A stretch of 64,000 nt of DNA from Streptococcus uberis (GTDB lineage Bacteria > Bacillota > Bacilli > Lactobacillales > Streptococcaceae): contig NZ_LS483397.1 of NCBI RefSeq assembly GCF_900475595.1, positions 1,087,001 to 1,151,000 of the forward strand, read 5' to 3'. Below, in pieces: positions 17,994-27,187 of the stretch. The position numbers were made by a program, and so were the translations under genes. How positions within the stretch are numbered: position 1 is the stretch's first letter; the number at the start of each line of letters is the position of its first letter. A model generated the notes under the pieces. It was not told the DNA's origin, did not search any database, and saw only the letters and a program-made list of their open reading frames with translations.

Positions 17994-18847
17994 TATTTAC
18001 CACTGAAAACAGGGAAGCGAGCATCTTCACCATAATCCCTGAATTGCAATTGATTTAAGCGTTCCATATCTTCTCTTTGAATGGTAAAATTCATTTTCAA
18101 ATTGGCTAACATGTGCTCTGGGTTTTCGGTTTTAGGTAATGCAACCATACCAAGTTGTAAAACATACTTGATACATAGGACCGCACTAGAAACCTGATAT
18201 TTATCAGCTATTGCCTTAATGGTTGGATCTTTTAAGGCTTGACCATGTGCAATTGGTGAGTAAGCTTCTATCAGAATGTCTTTTTGCTTGCAATAGTCCA
18301 CCAAGTCAAAAGGAACATTTCCAATGTGACTTAAAATTTGGTTGACAGCAGGCTTAACATGACCATGTTTTTCAATGTTTTGAATATCTTTTATCAAGAA
18401 GTTTGACAAGCCAATAGATTTTACTTTACCAGCTTTCTGCGCATCTTCTAATGCTCGCCAAGCCTCCAGATTGCCTTGATCAAAATTCTTTTCCCTTGAC
18501 CGCCATTCCTTCCAAGGTTGCGGACTATGGATAATCATTAAATCTAAATAATCTAAGCCTAGTTTCAATAAGGAGTCATCAATTGAAGCTAATGCTTCTT
18601 GATAGCTTTTATGTTCAGCTGCCACTTTACTGGTGACAAAAACTTCTTCACGCGGTATGCCAGAAATAAAAAGTCCTTTTCCAACACCAACCTCATTTCC
18701 ATAGGCTTGAGCAGTATCTATATGTCGGTATCCTAACTTCAAAGCTTGAGATACCAGACGTTCAGCATGCTCATCTTTGATCATCCAGGTACCATATCCT
18801 AATTGAGGGATACGGGTGCCGTCATTTAATTTTAGTGTTTCTAACAT
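17993..18847 (-). CDS. Aldo/keto reductase (2,5-diketo-D-gluconate reductase type), MerR-regulated
   Basis: The protein has 284 residues and starts MLETLKLNDGTRIPQLGYGTW with GGAGG upstream. The tetrad residues are in HIDTAQAYGNE, VTSKVAAEHK and IIHSPQP; the family has His-Trp or His-Ser at the last position. The NADPH-binding end is LPKTENPEHMLANL. It probably reduces reactive aldehydes. It is transcribed alone from a promoter with a 19-base spacer that shares its upstream flank with the ADH operon promoter, so it is placed in the same MerR regulon. Confidence 0.9.
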   Translation of the reverse strand: MLETLKLNDGTRIPQLGYGTWMIKDEHAERLVSQALKLGYRHIDTAQAYGNEVGVGKGLFISGIPREEVFVTSKVAAEHKSYQEALASIDDSLLKLGLDYLDLMIIHSPQPWKEWRSREKNFDQGNLEAWRALEDAQKAGKVKSIGLSNFLIKDIQNIEKHGHVKPAVNQILSHIGNVPFDLVDYCKQKDILIEAYSPIAHGQALKDPTIKAIADKYQVSSAVLCIKYVLQLGMVALPKTENPEHMLANLKMNFTIQREDMERLNQLQFRDYGEDARFPVFSGK

Positions 18848-18871
18848 GATTAGACCTCCGTTCTTAACCCT

Positions 18872-18902
18872 ATTATAGCACTGACCATAGAGTCTAGGTC
18901 AA
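18872..18902 (-). promoter_or_regulatory. MerR-type promoter of the aldo/keto reductase gene (19-bp spacer)
   Basis: TTGACC (18897-18902) and TATAAT (18872-18877) on the minus strand are 19 bases apart. The dyad is weaker, CTTGACC against GGTCAG with TAGACTCTA between. The upstream flank matches the ADH promoter over 16 bases. Confidence 0.75.
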
Positions 18903-18915
18903 GTAGAAACTGTAA

Positions 18916-18945
18916 AAGCAAAAACCACCTTTTAAGGTAGTTTTT
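18916..18945 (-). terminator. Terminator overlapping the end of the lipase-fold gene
   Basis: AAACTACCTT and AAGGTGGTTT form a stem, with TTTTTGC after it on the minus strand. The 5' arm lies inside the last codons of the gene. Confidence 0.7.
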
Positions 18946-20107
18946 TTCTTGACTTTCTTTTCAAAAAGTTGTTGATAGTCTCTTGGATTTTTTCCGAAAC
19001 TTCCCTTTTACGATAACCAGTATAATCATGGATCAGTTGCCTTAATGACTTCAACATAATCACTTTTTTAGCTTGATCGATAGACCTAAGACTGGCTATG
19101 ATTTTAAATAAGGTGACAAAGGATTTTTCATCAAAGGTAAAGACATGTAAGCTGGTCATGCCACTGGAAATAATGGCATCAAAAAAGCTATCACAAACTA
19201 ACTTCAACTCTTGTTTTGATAACTGTTTGGTCCAATCCTTAAACGTCTGATCCAAGGTTAAACTTAAATGAGAGGGTTTGGAAACCGTCTCAAATTTTCC
19301 TTTAAGATTAACCTGCCAATTACAGGTCTTATGCTGTAAAACGCCAAATGCCTCACTCTTAATGAGTTTTGCTTTAACATCACAGTATAACATAACACCA
19401 ACAACAGATTCCTGTGGGCGCATGACTATCAGTCGGTCTCGAATAGCTTGATAACTCTCACGCGCTAGCAATTCCTCAGCCAAACCAGGTGAATCCAATA
19501 GGTAAACCTTCTTTATCTTTTCCTGATATTTTTCCAAAGAAAAGCTAGCAGCATATAAGGCCAAATTGCCACCCTTAGAATGGCCAGAAATAATAATGTT
19601 GCAGTCTTGATGTTCTTCTAGATAGTGACTCAAATAGGCAATAGCTGAGCGATGGGCTGGGATTTCTGACATATAAGTTAGCTTAAAATCTTCTTTCCAA
19701 CCAATTAAACTATCATCGGTCCCTCGAAAAACCATCTGCACATGATTGATTTCTGGAATGCTAAAAATCATAGCTGCAAATTGCTTTTCAAACTCTGGAT
19801 TAACCTCATTGACATAATGGGACAGGCTAACATTCTCAAAACGTTTAGAGGCCTGGATAGCTCTAAATAGCTCCAGCCGCTCCTGAGTAATCAAATAGTT
19901 ATATACCGTTTTATGACTGTCTTCACCACTGTCCTTGATAATTGACTTGAGCTTAATGGTGGTCGATGCATCAATGGTCACATCAGCTAGGTCATCGAAA
20001 GATAAATAACCTATCTCATTAAGAGCAACAATATCAAGTTCATTAAGCGGTAAGTCCGCAAATGACTCCTCTTGGACGTGTTTAATATAATCTGTTAAAA
20101 CTGGCAA
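18932..20107 (-). CDS. Mbeg1-like (DUF2974) lipase-fold protein
   Basis: The protein has 391 residues. The N-terminal part MPVLTDYIKHVQEESFADLPLNELDIVALNEIGYL is typical of the Mbeg1-like family. The alpha/beta-hydrolase nucleophile elbow is IISGHSKGGNLALYAA, near residue 175. No signal peptide is visible, so it is cytosolic. Family members are common in streptococci and lactobacilli, but their substrates are unknown. It is monocistronic. Confidence 0.85.
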   Translation of the reverse strand: MPVLTDYIKHVQEESFADLPLNELDIVALNEIGYLSFDDLADVTIDASTTIKLKSIIKDSGEDSHKTVYNYLITQERLELFRAIQASKRFENVSLSHYVNEVNPEFEKQFAAMIFSIPEINHVQMVFRGTDDSLIGWKEDFKLTYMSEIPAHRSAIAYLSHYLEEHQDCNIIISGHSKGGNLALYAASFSLEKYQEKIKKVYLLDSPGLAEELLARESYQAIRDRLIVMRPQESVVGVMLYCDVKAKLIKSEAFGVLQHKTCNWQVNLKGKFETVSKPSHLSLTLDQTFKDWTKQLSKQELKLVCDSFFDAIISSGMTSLHVFTFDEKSFVTLFKIIASLRSIDQAKKVIMLKSLRQLIHDYTGYRKREVSEKIQETINNFLKRKSRKKLP

Positions 20108-20229
20108 TCCTGCACCTTTTCCTTCCTAACCTCCATTCTATCTAAGAAAAGGAGCCCGGTCAAGGGGCTTAAAAGCCCTAAACAGGTCCCTTAGATACTC
20201 ATCTCTCTTTTACAGCTGACGTGAATTGG

Positions 20230-20883
20230 CTAGCGCTTGCCATCCCACTCCTCGTAGAATTGCTCTAAGTAAGTCAGTAAGAACTCATGACGTTGCTGCG
20301 CTAGCTTTTTCCCAAAAGTGGTGTTCATCCGATCTTTTAAAGTTAACAATTTTTCATAGAAATGCATGATGGCTGTGTCCTGGCCATTACGGTACTCTTC
20401 CTGCGTCATATTTTCCCTAGGTGTCATGTTAGGGTCGTGAATGAGTCGGCCTTTGTGACCCGAATATGCCATGCAACGGGCAATACCGATGGCACCAATG
20501 CCATCCAAGCGGTCGGCGTCCTGAACAATCTTAGCTTCTAAGTCGGTCAAAGCTTTACCATGGCCCCCTTTAAAGGAAATGGTGCGCGTGATGTCTAAAA
20601 TATGGTCTACTTGTTCTTGTGTCAAGTCTTTAGCATAAAGCCATTCTTGAACTTCTAAGTCAGCTTTTTTGGGGTCTTCATTTAATTTCTCATCAGCCAT
20701 GTCATGTAAGAGTGCTGCCATGATACAGATAAAGGTATTGGCTCCTTCTTCAGTTGCAATACTTTCAGCGCTATGACAAACACGGACAATATGCCACCAG
20801 TCGTGACCACTAGTTTCTCTAGCAAGTTTCTCATGAACCCAGTCTTGGGTTTCTTTAAGGATTAAAGTCTCTTTTTCAGTCAT
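20230..20883 (-). CDS. HD-domain phosphohydrolase
   Basis: The start at 20883 ([20 protein letters not shown]) overlaps the end of msrB by eight bases and has GAGG upstream; longer in-frame extensions read through msrB and are not credible. The metal ligands are in [11 protein letters not shown] (His), [11 protein letters not shown] (HD) and [14 protein letters not shown] (Asp), as in YedJ-type HD hydrolases. It probably hydrolyses a phosphoester, perhaps of a nucleotide. It is translationally coupled to msrB. Confidence 0.9.
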   Translation of the reverse strand: MTEKETLILKETQDWVHEKLARETSGHDWWHIVRVCHSAESIATEEGANTFICIMAALLHDMADEKLNEDPKKADLEVQEWLYAKDLTQEQVDHILDITRTISFKGGHGKALTDLEAKIVQDADRLDGIGAIGIARCMAYSGHKGRLIHDPNMTPRENMTQEEYRNGQDTAIMHFYEKLLTLKDRMNTTFGKKLAQQRHEFLLTYLEQFYEEWDGKR

Positions 20884-21334
20884 TGATTTCATCCTCTTTT
20901 TTCTGAAATAAGGCAAGATACTGTCCATAGCCTTCAGTCTCCATGGCATCATATGGAATAAAACGCAGTGCTGCCGAATTAATACAATAACGAAGTCCCC
21001 CCGCCTCTCTAGGCCCATCATTAAAGACATGCCCTAAATGGGACTGAGCTTGACGACTTTTGACTTCAATCCGACGCATGCCATAAGAAAGATCTTCATG
21101 GTTGGTCAACATGCGATTATCAATAGGTTTCGTAAAGGCTGGCCAGCCACAACCAGATTGAAATTTGTCTTCTGAGGAGAAAAGTACCTCACCACTAACC
21201 ACGTCCACATAGATCCCTTTTTCGAAAAACTGATCATATTTGCCCGTAAAAGCAGGCTCTGTCGCTGCTTTTTGTGTCACCTCATATGCTAAATCACCAA
21301 TTCTTTGACGTAACTGCTCTTGATTTTCTGTCAT
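20876..21334 (-). CDS. msrB: Peptide-methionine (R)-S-oxide reductase
   Basis: The start at 21334 ([19 protein letters not shown]) is favoured over a GTG four codons earlier that abuts the AGGAG. The protein has about 152 residues. MsrB motifs are [27 protein letters not shown] and [11 protein letters not shown], with the catalytic Cys in the last. The zinc-binding CxxC pairs of many MsrBs are absent, as in other zinc-free forms. It reduces the R epimer of methionine sulfoxide in oxidised proteins and acts in the cytosol as a single-domain enzyme. Confidence 0.92.
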   Translation of the reverse strand: MTENQEQLRQRIGDLAYEVTQKAATEPAFTGKYDQFFEKGIYVDVVSGEVLFSSEDKFQSGCGWPAFTKPIDNRMLTNHEDLSYGMRRIEVKSRQAQSHLGHVFNDGPREAGGLRYCINSAALRFIPYDAMETEGYGQYLALFQKKEDEIND

Positions 21335-21402
21335 AAGCGCCCTCACCTCCTGATTTTCTTACTATTTTACCAAAAAGGACCCATTTATTCGCACTTTTAA
21401 CA

Positions 21403-21431
21403 TAAAAATAACCTTACATGAAGTAAGGTTA
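21403..21431 (-). terminator. Terminator of lepA
   Basis: AACCTTAC and GTAAGGTT form an 8-bp stem with ATTTTTAT after it on the minus strand. Confidence 0.75.
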
Positions 21432-21436
21432 CAAGT

Positions 21437-23269
21437 TTATTTTTTAGTATCTTCATCCATAGAAAGGACACTTAGGAAAGCTTCTTGTGGAACTTCAACG
21501 GATCCAATAGCTTTCATCCGTTTCTTACCGGCTTTTTGTTTTTCAAGCAATTTACGTTTACGTGAAACGTCACCACCATAACATTTAGCCAATACGTTTT
21601 TACGCAGAGCTTTGATGTCAGAACGGGCCACAATTTTTTGACCAATGGCCGCCTGAATAGGCACTTCAAATTGTTGACGAGGAATAATTTTCTTTAATTT
21701 CTCAACAATCAATTTACCACGCTCATAGGCGAATTCTCTATGAACAATAAAGCTCAAAGCATCAACTTTATCACCATTTAAGAGAATATCCATTTTAACC
21801 AACTGAGATTTACGGTATTCTGAAATCTCATAATCAAAGCTGGCATAACCACGAGTTGATGATTTTAACTTGTCAAAGAAATCAAAGACAATCTCAGCCA
21901 ATGGAATCTGATATATGACATTAACACGGTTATCATCAATATAATCCATGGTCACAAAATCCCCACGCTTGCGCTGTGCCAATTCCATAACCGCACCTAC
22001 AAACTCTTGGGGCACCATGATTTGTGCCTTAACATAAGGCTCCTCAATAGAATCCACTTTTGTTGGATCTGGAAATTCTGATGGATTGGAAACAGCAAGC
22101 ATCTCACCGTCTGTGGTGTTGATATGATAAACAACCGACGGAGCCGTCATAATTAAATCAATATTAAACTCACGCTCCAGACGCTCTTGAATAACATCCA
22201 TGTGTAAAAGACCTAAGAAACCACAACGGAAGCCAAAGCCTAAGGCCTGAGAGGTTTCAGGTTCAAATTGCAAGCTGGCATCATTTAATTGCAGTTTTTC
22301 CAAAGCTTCGCGTAAATCATTGTATTTATTAGACTCAATCGGATAAAGACCGGCAAAAACCATAGGGTTCATCTGCTTGTAACCGTCCAATGGTTCTGAA
22401 GCAGGATTATTAGCTAATGTCACCGTATCTCCAACACGGGTATCCGCAACCGTTTTAATTGAGGCAGCAATATAACCAACATCACCAGTCGCTAAGAAAT
22501 CACGACCAATGGCTTTTGGTGTGAAAATACCTACTTCTGTTACATCAAAGCTTTTGCCATTAGACATCATTTGGATTTTATCGCCAGGTTTAACCACACC
22601 ATTGATGATGCGGACTTGTAAAATAACCCCACGGTAGGCATCGTAGACCGAATCAAAAATCAAGGCTTGTAGTGGCGCATCGACATCCCCACTTGGTGCT
22701 GGAACTTTTTCCACGATTTGCTCTAATATTTCTTCAATACCGATACCAGCTTTTGCTGAGGCCAGAACTGCTTCCGAAGCGTCTAGCCCTATCACGTCTT
22801 CAATTTCCTGACGCACGCGCTCTGGGTCTGCAGCTGGCAAGTCAATCTTGTTAATCACTGGTAAAATTTCCAAATCATTGTCTAAGGCTAAATAAACATT
22901 AGCCAGTGTCTGAGCTTCTATCCCTTGCGCAGCATCAACCACCAAAACAGCCCCTTCACAGGCAGCTAAAGAACGAGAAACTTCATAGGTGAAGTCAACG
23001 TGCCCTGGTGTGTCAATTAGGTGCAAAATGTAGGTTTCACCATCTTTTGCGGTGTAATTGAGTTCAATAGCATTTAGTTTGATGGTAATCCCACGCTCGC
23101 GCTCTAAATCCATAGAGTCTAACAATTGAGCCTGCATCTCCCGTGACGAAACCGTTTCGGTCTTCTCCAAAATACGGTCGGCCAAAGTTGATTTACCATG
23201 GTCAATATGGGCGATGATGGAGAAATTTCTGATTTTCTCTTGTCTATTTTTGAGTTCTTGACTGTTCAT
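21437..23269 (-). CDS. lepA: Elongation factor 4 (LepA)
   Basis: The protein has 610 residues, the usual length. The GTPase motifs are [13 protein letters not shown] (G1), RGITIK (G2), DTPGHVDF (G3), [11 protein letters not shown] (G4) and SAKAGIG (G5). The LepA-specific C-terminal domain contains [28 protein letters not shown]. It back-translocates stalled ribosomes. The start [25 protein letters not shown] has an AGGAAA site. The gene stands alone, with its own promoter and terminator. Confidence 0.97.
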   Translation of the reverse strand: MNSQELKNRQEKIRNFSIIAHIDHGKSTLADRILEKTETVSSREMQAQLLDSMDLERERGITIKLNAIELNYTAKDGETYILHLIDTPGHVDFTYEVSRSLAACEGAVLVVDAAQGIEAQTLANVYLALDNDLEILPVINKIDLPAADPERVRQEIEDVIGLDASEAVLASAKAGIGIEEILEQIVEKVPAPSGDVDAPLQALIFDSVYDAYRGVILQVRIINGVVKPGDKIQMMSNGKSFDVTEVGIFTPKAIGRDFLATGDVGYIAASIKTVADTRVGDTVTLANNPASEPLDGYKQMNPMVFAGLYPIESNKYNDLREALEKLQLNDASLQFEPETSQALGFGFRCGFLGLLHMDVIQERLEREFNIDLIMTAPSVVYHINTTDGEMLAVSNPSEFPDPTKVDSIEEPYVKAQIMVPQEFVGAVMELAQRKRGDFVTMDYIDDNRVNVIYQIPLAEIVFDFFDKLKSSTRGYASFDYEISEYRKSQLVKMDILLNGDKVDALSFIVHREFAYERGKLIVEKLKKIIPRQQFEVPIQAAIGQKIVARSDIKALRKNVLAKCYGGDVSRKRKLLEKQKAGKKRMKAIGSVEVPQEAFLSVLSMDEDTKK

Positions 23270-23463
23270 TCAATTTTCCTATACACATTTTTCGTTTTCC
23301 CCCTATTATAACAAAAGTCAAGTTAAAGCGCTATAAGAACAATCCTTTAAAAGTTGCTTTTATCAGATTAAAGTATCTGAAAATATTTTAATTCTCATGA
23401 AAATACTAGCTTTTTGAAAACAAACTGTCACAATATTATTCCTATCTAGGTAGTATTTTGTGA

Positions 23464-23476
23464 TATAATTAATTTC
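23464..23476 (+). promoter_or_regulatory. Extended -10 promoter giving a probably leaderless mRNA
   Basis: TGATATAAT (hexamer 23464-23469) ends seven bases before the ATG at 23477, so transcription would start at or next to the start codon. There is no Shine-Dalgarno sequence. Confidence 0.5.
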
Positions 23477-23914
23477 ATGAAAAAAATAAACCTCATGGGA
23501 GAGAGGTTCGGTCGACTAAAAGTCATCAAAAGGACTGAGAAAAGAGCTGGTAACAACGAAGTCGTCTACATCTGTCGCTGTGATTGTGGCAAGATAATAG
23601 AAACTTACACCTCTTTATTGCGTCAAGGAAGAACGCGATCTTGTGGTTGTTTGCATCGTGATACTCGGATGAAAGATCTCAGCGTCCTCAATAAACATAA
23701 AAAAATTGTTGACGGTGTCCAAATGGACATGTTTGAAAATCGTCACAATAAAAATAACACAACTGGTTACAAGGGAGTTTACAAACATCACAGTGGATAC
23801 ATTGCCGGAATTTGTGTGAAAGGGGTCCAACACCGCGGTGTTACCCGAAACACTATCGAAGAAGCTTATGCAGATCGCCTAGCTTTAGAAAGAAAATACC
23901 TCCCTAAACCTTAA
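23477..23914 (+). CDS. AP2-domain protein with N-terminal zinc-finger-like region (mobile-element type)
   Basis: The protein has 145 residues. The N-terminal half has GERFGRLKVIKRTEKR and the cysteine cluster CRCDCG...SCGCLH, as in phage-borne AP2/HNH homing-endonuclease relatives. The C-terminal half NTTGYKGVYKHHSGYIAGI is an AP2 DNA-binding domain. No HNH nuclease motif is visible. It is the only plus-strand gene between 62 bases and 39 kb, wedged between lepA and ndk without phage neighbours, so it is probably a stray mobile-element gene. The function is unproven. Confidence 0.85.
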   Translation: MKKINLMGERFGRLKVIKRTEKRAGNNEVVYICRCDCGKIIETYTSLLRQGRTRSCGCLHRDTRMKDLSVLNKHKKIVDGVQMDMFENRHNKNNTTGYKGVYKHHSGYIAGICVKGVQHRGVTRNTIEEAYADRLALERKYLPKP

Positions 23915-23924
23915 GATATACCAA

Positions 23925-23959
23925 TAATAAAACGGAAAGCAGTGCTTTCCGTTTTATTT
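23925..23959. terminator. Bidirectional terminator between the AP2 gene and ndk
   Basis: AAAACGGAAAGC and GCTTTCCGTTTT form a symmetric stem with A and T tracts on both sides. It serves converging genes; its 3' part overlaps the end of ndk. Confidence 0.85.
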
Positions 23960-24388
23960 ATTTTCAGCTGTTAAATGACCTAACCAAAGTTCTATTTCTC
24001 TTTTGGCTGAATCACGAGAATCTGAACCATGAACCACGTTCATCATTTCGCCATTTTCATCTGGTGCTTGAGCAAAGTCACCACGGATGGTACCAGGCGC
24101 CGCATCTTTCGGATTGGTTTTACCCATCATAGTTCGCCATGACTCAATGACTTCATTACCTGAGATAACACCAATCAAAATTGGCCCACTCATCATATAA
24201 TCAATCAAACCAGGATAAAAAGCTTTATCTTTCAATTGATGATAATGCTCATCCAAATGCTCACGACTCGGAGTAACTAGCTGCAAAGCATCAAGAGTAA
24301 ACCCTCTTCTTTCAATGCGTTGAAGCACTTCTCCAATCAAACCACGACGAACGCCATCAGGCTTAATCATAAAAAATGTTTTTTCCAT
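23954..24388 (-). CDS. ndk: Nucleoside-diphosphate kinase
   Basis: The start at 24388 ([21 protein letters not shown]) has GGAGAG upstream and gives 144 residues, the family length. The phosphate-carrying histidine is in MNVVHGSDS. The nucleotide-binding motifs KPDGV and TMMGKTNP are present. It transfers gamma-phosphate between nucleoside triphosphates and diphosphates. It is monocistronic, with its own promoter. Confidence 0.96.
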   Translation of the reverse strand: MEKTFFMIKPDGVRRGLIGEVLQRIERRGFTLDALQLVTPSREHLDEHYHQLKDKAFYPGLIDYMMSGPILIGVISGNEVIESWRTMMGKTNPKDAAPGTIRGDFAQAPDENGEMMNVVHGSDSRDSAKREIELWLGHLTAENK

Positions 24389-24413
24389 CGGAATCTCTCC
24401 TCTTATTTTTTTC

Positions 24414-24441
24414 ATTATAACACATATGTAAGGGTTTGCAA
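24414..24441 (-). promoter_or_regulatory. Promoter of ndk
   Basis: TTGCAA (24436-24441), a 16-base spacer and TATAAT (24414-24419) on the minus strand, about 25 bases before the start codon. Confidence 0.75.
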
Positions 24442-24733
24442 AGAAAAAATTGGCTAAAAAATTTAATTACTATAAAAGGCTATTTTAATAGGGTTTAAAG
24501 CATCAAAAAAACAAGAAAAACCCTGAAAACGCATTTCAATATATACATTTTCACGCCTTGTTTATTAATAATTATACATTTTAAACAATAGACTGGATAA
24601 AGTCACACAAAATCAAAGAAATCATGCAAAAATGAGAAAATAGCAAAAAAACAGGCACTCTAGAAAGTGGCTGTTTTAAGGTTATATGGAATTATTTAAA
24701 AATAAACAGTTGCCAAATCTACTTAAGAACAAT
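24442..24733. other. AT-rich gap between ndk and the CRISPR array
   Basis: It has no credible gene. It contains the hairpin at 24645-24677, which probably ends array transcription. The rest looks featureless. Confidence 0.6.
24645..24677 (-). terminator. Probable terminator of the CRISPR array transcript
   Basis: AAACAG/CTGTTT and CACT/AGTG form a stem with one G-G mismatch. On the minus strand it is followed by a run of T. It lies about 60 bases past the leader-distal repeat. Confidence 0.6.
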
Positions 24734-25759
24734 AATTTATAGTTACTTAAATCTTGAGAGTACAAAAACCCTTCACTTCCTCTTTAATCACGTGTCCTTG
24801 TTTTATAGTTACTTAAATCTTGAGAGTACAAAAACGAACTGAAATTGAAGAAGTTACACCACCAAGTTTTATAGTTACTTAAATCTTGAGAGTACAAAAA
24901 CTTAACTTCTGACGAGGTTTACGACCTCTGCGTTTTATAGTTACTTAAATCTTGAGAGTACAAAAACGGCTACTCAAACTAAAAAATTAATTTCAATGTT
25001 TTATAGTTACTTAAATCTTGAGAGTACAAAAACTTGGTGTAGCTGTAACAGACACAGGTATATGTTTTATAGTTACTTAAATCTTGAGAGTACAAAAACG
25101 ACCTCTTTGTCAAATAGCATCTCTCTGATGTTTTATAGTTACTTAAATCTTGAGAGTACAAAAACCAGATCGTGTTGGTACTGGTAGAAAACTAGGGTTT
25201 TATAGTTACTTAAATCTTGAGAGTACAAAAACGCAACAACTTATTACTATCTGATTCAGTTGGTTTTATAGTTACTTAAATCTTGAGAGTACAAAAACTA
25301 TCTCCGACTTGAACAGCATTCTTATTAGTTTTATAGTTACTTAAATCTTGAGAGTACAAAAACTATCTCCGACTTGAACAGCATTCTTATTAGTTTTATA
25401 GTTACTTAAATCTTGAGAGTACAAAAACTCCAGCACCAGAAAGCGTCCAATCTCTATCGGTTTTATAGTTACTTAAATCTTGAGAGTACAAAAACCCTCT
25501 GGGGTTGGTGCGTCTCGCTCGATAAGTTTTATAGTTACTTAAATCTTGAGAGTACAAAAACCAAATTGTGAGATGACCGCTTGTTGATTGAGTTTTATAG
25601 TTACTTAAATCTTGAGAGTACAAAAACTGTATGGTTACCTAGCTATCCTTACAAGCGGTTTTATAGTTACTTAAATCTTGAGAGTACAAAAACGCGGTAA
25701 GAAAAAAGAAGAAGATGGTGACGGTTTTATAGTTACTTAAATCTTGAGAGTACAAAAAC
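24734..25759 (-). CRISPR. Type II-A CRISPR array, 16 repeats and 15 spacers
   Basis: Sixteen 36-base repeats start at 24734, 24800, 24866, 24932, 24998, 25064, 25130, 25197, 25263, 25328, 25393, 25460, 25526, 25592, 25658 and 25724. On the plus strand the repeat begins GTTTTATAGTTACTTAA and ends GAGAGTACAAAAAC. Spacers are 29-31 bases, mostly 30. The repeat at 24734 differs at its first two bases, which marks the leader-distal end. The spacers at 25299-25327 and 25364-25392 are identical. Transcription runs on the minus strand from a leader beside csn2, the same direction as the cas genes. The repeat closely resembles S. thermophilus CRISPR1. Confidence 0.98.
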
Positions 25760-25818
25760 CTCAAATCAAATTTTTATACTCTCTTTTTGATTATAATTCG
25801 AGACTGATTTAAAGTCAA
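25760..25818 (-). promoter_or_regulatory. CRISPR leader with consensus pre-crRNA promoter
   Basis: The leader is only ~55 bases between csn2 and the first repeat. TTGACT (25813-25818) overlaps the csn2 stop codon, a 17-base spacer follows, and TATAAT (25790-25795) is the -10. The transcript should start near 25783, about 24 bases before the first repeat. Confidence 0.8.
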
Positions 25819-26864
25819 TCATTATTAATTAGGTATTTGATTTCCATAGAATTCACATGTGGAATTTCAAAAGTTACTTCATCATTAAAATGATAAAGCG
25901 TGTTTAAAATTTTGATAGTTACCATATCTCTTACAGACAAACTAAAATGGCCTATTTCTTCACTAAATAAATAACTTCCATTTCTTTGTAATAATTTTAA
26001 GAATTGATCTTCGTTTGGATAATCATTAGTTGGATAAGATTGACAAAATCTTTCGTACATAAAGTCAAATTCGTAAAAGGATTCAATTTGATTTGAGATA
26101 ATATTAATATATTCCGTATTCTCTTTTGTTACGTATAAATAACTTTCATTTGAAGGAAATACCATACAGAAAAAATGAGAATATTTTTGACACAGATCGT
26201 TTAAAAACTGACATATATCAATAAAGTGGTTATGACTTAGATAATCATCCAAATTCTTAAAAATGACCAACACATTTTCGGTCTTTTTAGATAAATTGCT
26301 TTCTAACATCTTTAAAAACAGGATTACTTTCATTTTGTTATCCAAATATTCAAATGATAAATTTTTACCTTGAAATTCAAAATAAGGACTAAAATGCTTA
26401 TTTAATAACTGTTCAGCTGTTAATATATTAGGCTCAACATGATATTTCATTTCATCAAAATATATTTCAAGTTGATTATTTATATGATTTGCAATTTCCT
26501 CAAGATAGTTGTTCATTGTTTCTAAGTCATAAGCAACATCAAGTCTGTTAAATTGATTTTTTAAAAAATCAAATGAGGCAGTTCCCTTCTTAAAAATCAT
26601 TTGTTCCGAAAGATCTCGAATATCTGCAATTGAGATAATCTGGAAATGGTTTCGTTTTATCGGATCATCTTCTTTAGTTATCAACGGTTCAACTTGATTA
26701 AAAATTGACAGGTCTTCCTCACTGTATTTTTTTCCATCAAAATACCAAATTAATAATTGCCACAAATAATATTTTAATTGTTGATTTTGACCAATTATTT
26801 GTGTAAATTGTCCAAGATTTATTCCCAAATTATCATAATAGGGATGAGAAAGATGAATCTTCAT
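25815..26864 (-). CDS. csn2: Csn2, long (St) form
   Basis: The protein has 349 residues, much longer than the ~220-residue S. pyogenes type and matching the long Csn2 of S. thermophilus CRISPR1. It begins MKIHLSHPYYDNLGINLGQFTQIIGQNQQLKYYLW. Csn2 forms a ring around DNA ends and takes part in spacer acquisition with Cas1-Cas2 and Cas9. The ATG overlaps the end of cas2 by four bases, so translation is coupled. Its stop codon lies inside the -35 of the array promoter. Confidence 0.93.
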   Translation of the reverse strand: MKIHLSHPYYDNLGINLGQFTQIIGQNQQLKYYLWQLLIWYFDGKKYSEEDLSIFNQVEPLITKEDDPIKRNHFQIISIADIRDLSEQMIFKKGTASFDFLKNQFNRLDVAYDLETMNNYLEEIANHINNQLEIYFDEMKYHVEPNILTAEQLLNKHFSPYFEFQGKNLSFEYLDNKMKVILFLKMLESNLSKKTENVLVIFKNLDDYLSHNHFIDICQFLNDLCQKYSHFFCMVFPSNESYLYVTKENTEYINIISNQIESFYEFDFMYERFCQSYPTNDYPNEDQFLKLLQRNGSYLFSEEIGHFSLSVRDMVTIKILNTLYHFNDEVTFEIPHVNSMEIKYLINND

Positions 26865-27184
26865 ATAATCACCAGCTTATTATCACTAATCACTTCTTCT
26901 TGCCTTGTTCTTCCACCAACAATCAACACCATTTCTGAAAATTGTTTTTCTGTAACAGCTAATAATCTGACATTTCCGGCAGGCAAATTACTGACTTTTA
27001 ATCGTTTATAAAACTTTGATGCAAAACTTCGATTTGGACAGGTTCTAAAATAGACCGAAAACTGTAACATTTCAAATCCATTTGATATTAATTCTTTTCT
27101 GAAATTACGATAAATTCGTTTTTGCTGATTGGTCTCCATAGGGAGATCAAAAAAGCATAATAATCTCATTGATTCATACCTCAT
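26861..27184 (-). CDS. cas2: CRISPR-associated endoribonuclease-fold protein Cas2
   Basis: The protein has 107 residues, beginning MRYESMRLLCFFDLPMET with the conserved Asp of the ferredoxin-fold first strand. The start at 27184 has GGAG six bases upstream; ATG 27169 is a less well-placed alternative. Cas2 is the structural core of the Cas1-Cas2 integrase that inserts spacers at the leader end. It is separated from cas1 by three bases and overlaps csn2. Confidence 0.95.
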   Translation of the reverse strand: MRYESMRLLCFFDLPMETNQQKRIYRNFRKELISNGFEMLQFSVYFRTCPNRSFASKFYKRLKVSNLPAGNVRLLAVTEKQFSEMVLIVGGRTRQEEVISDNKLVII

Positions 27185-27187
27185 AAT

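Noticed and set aside
24979..25623. Short reading frames in the CRISPR array encoding repeats such as LYSQDLSNYKT
   Set aside because: They are translations of the CRISPR repeat, not genes.
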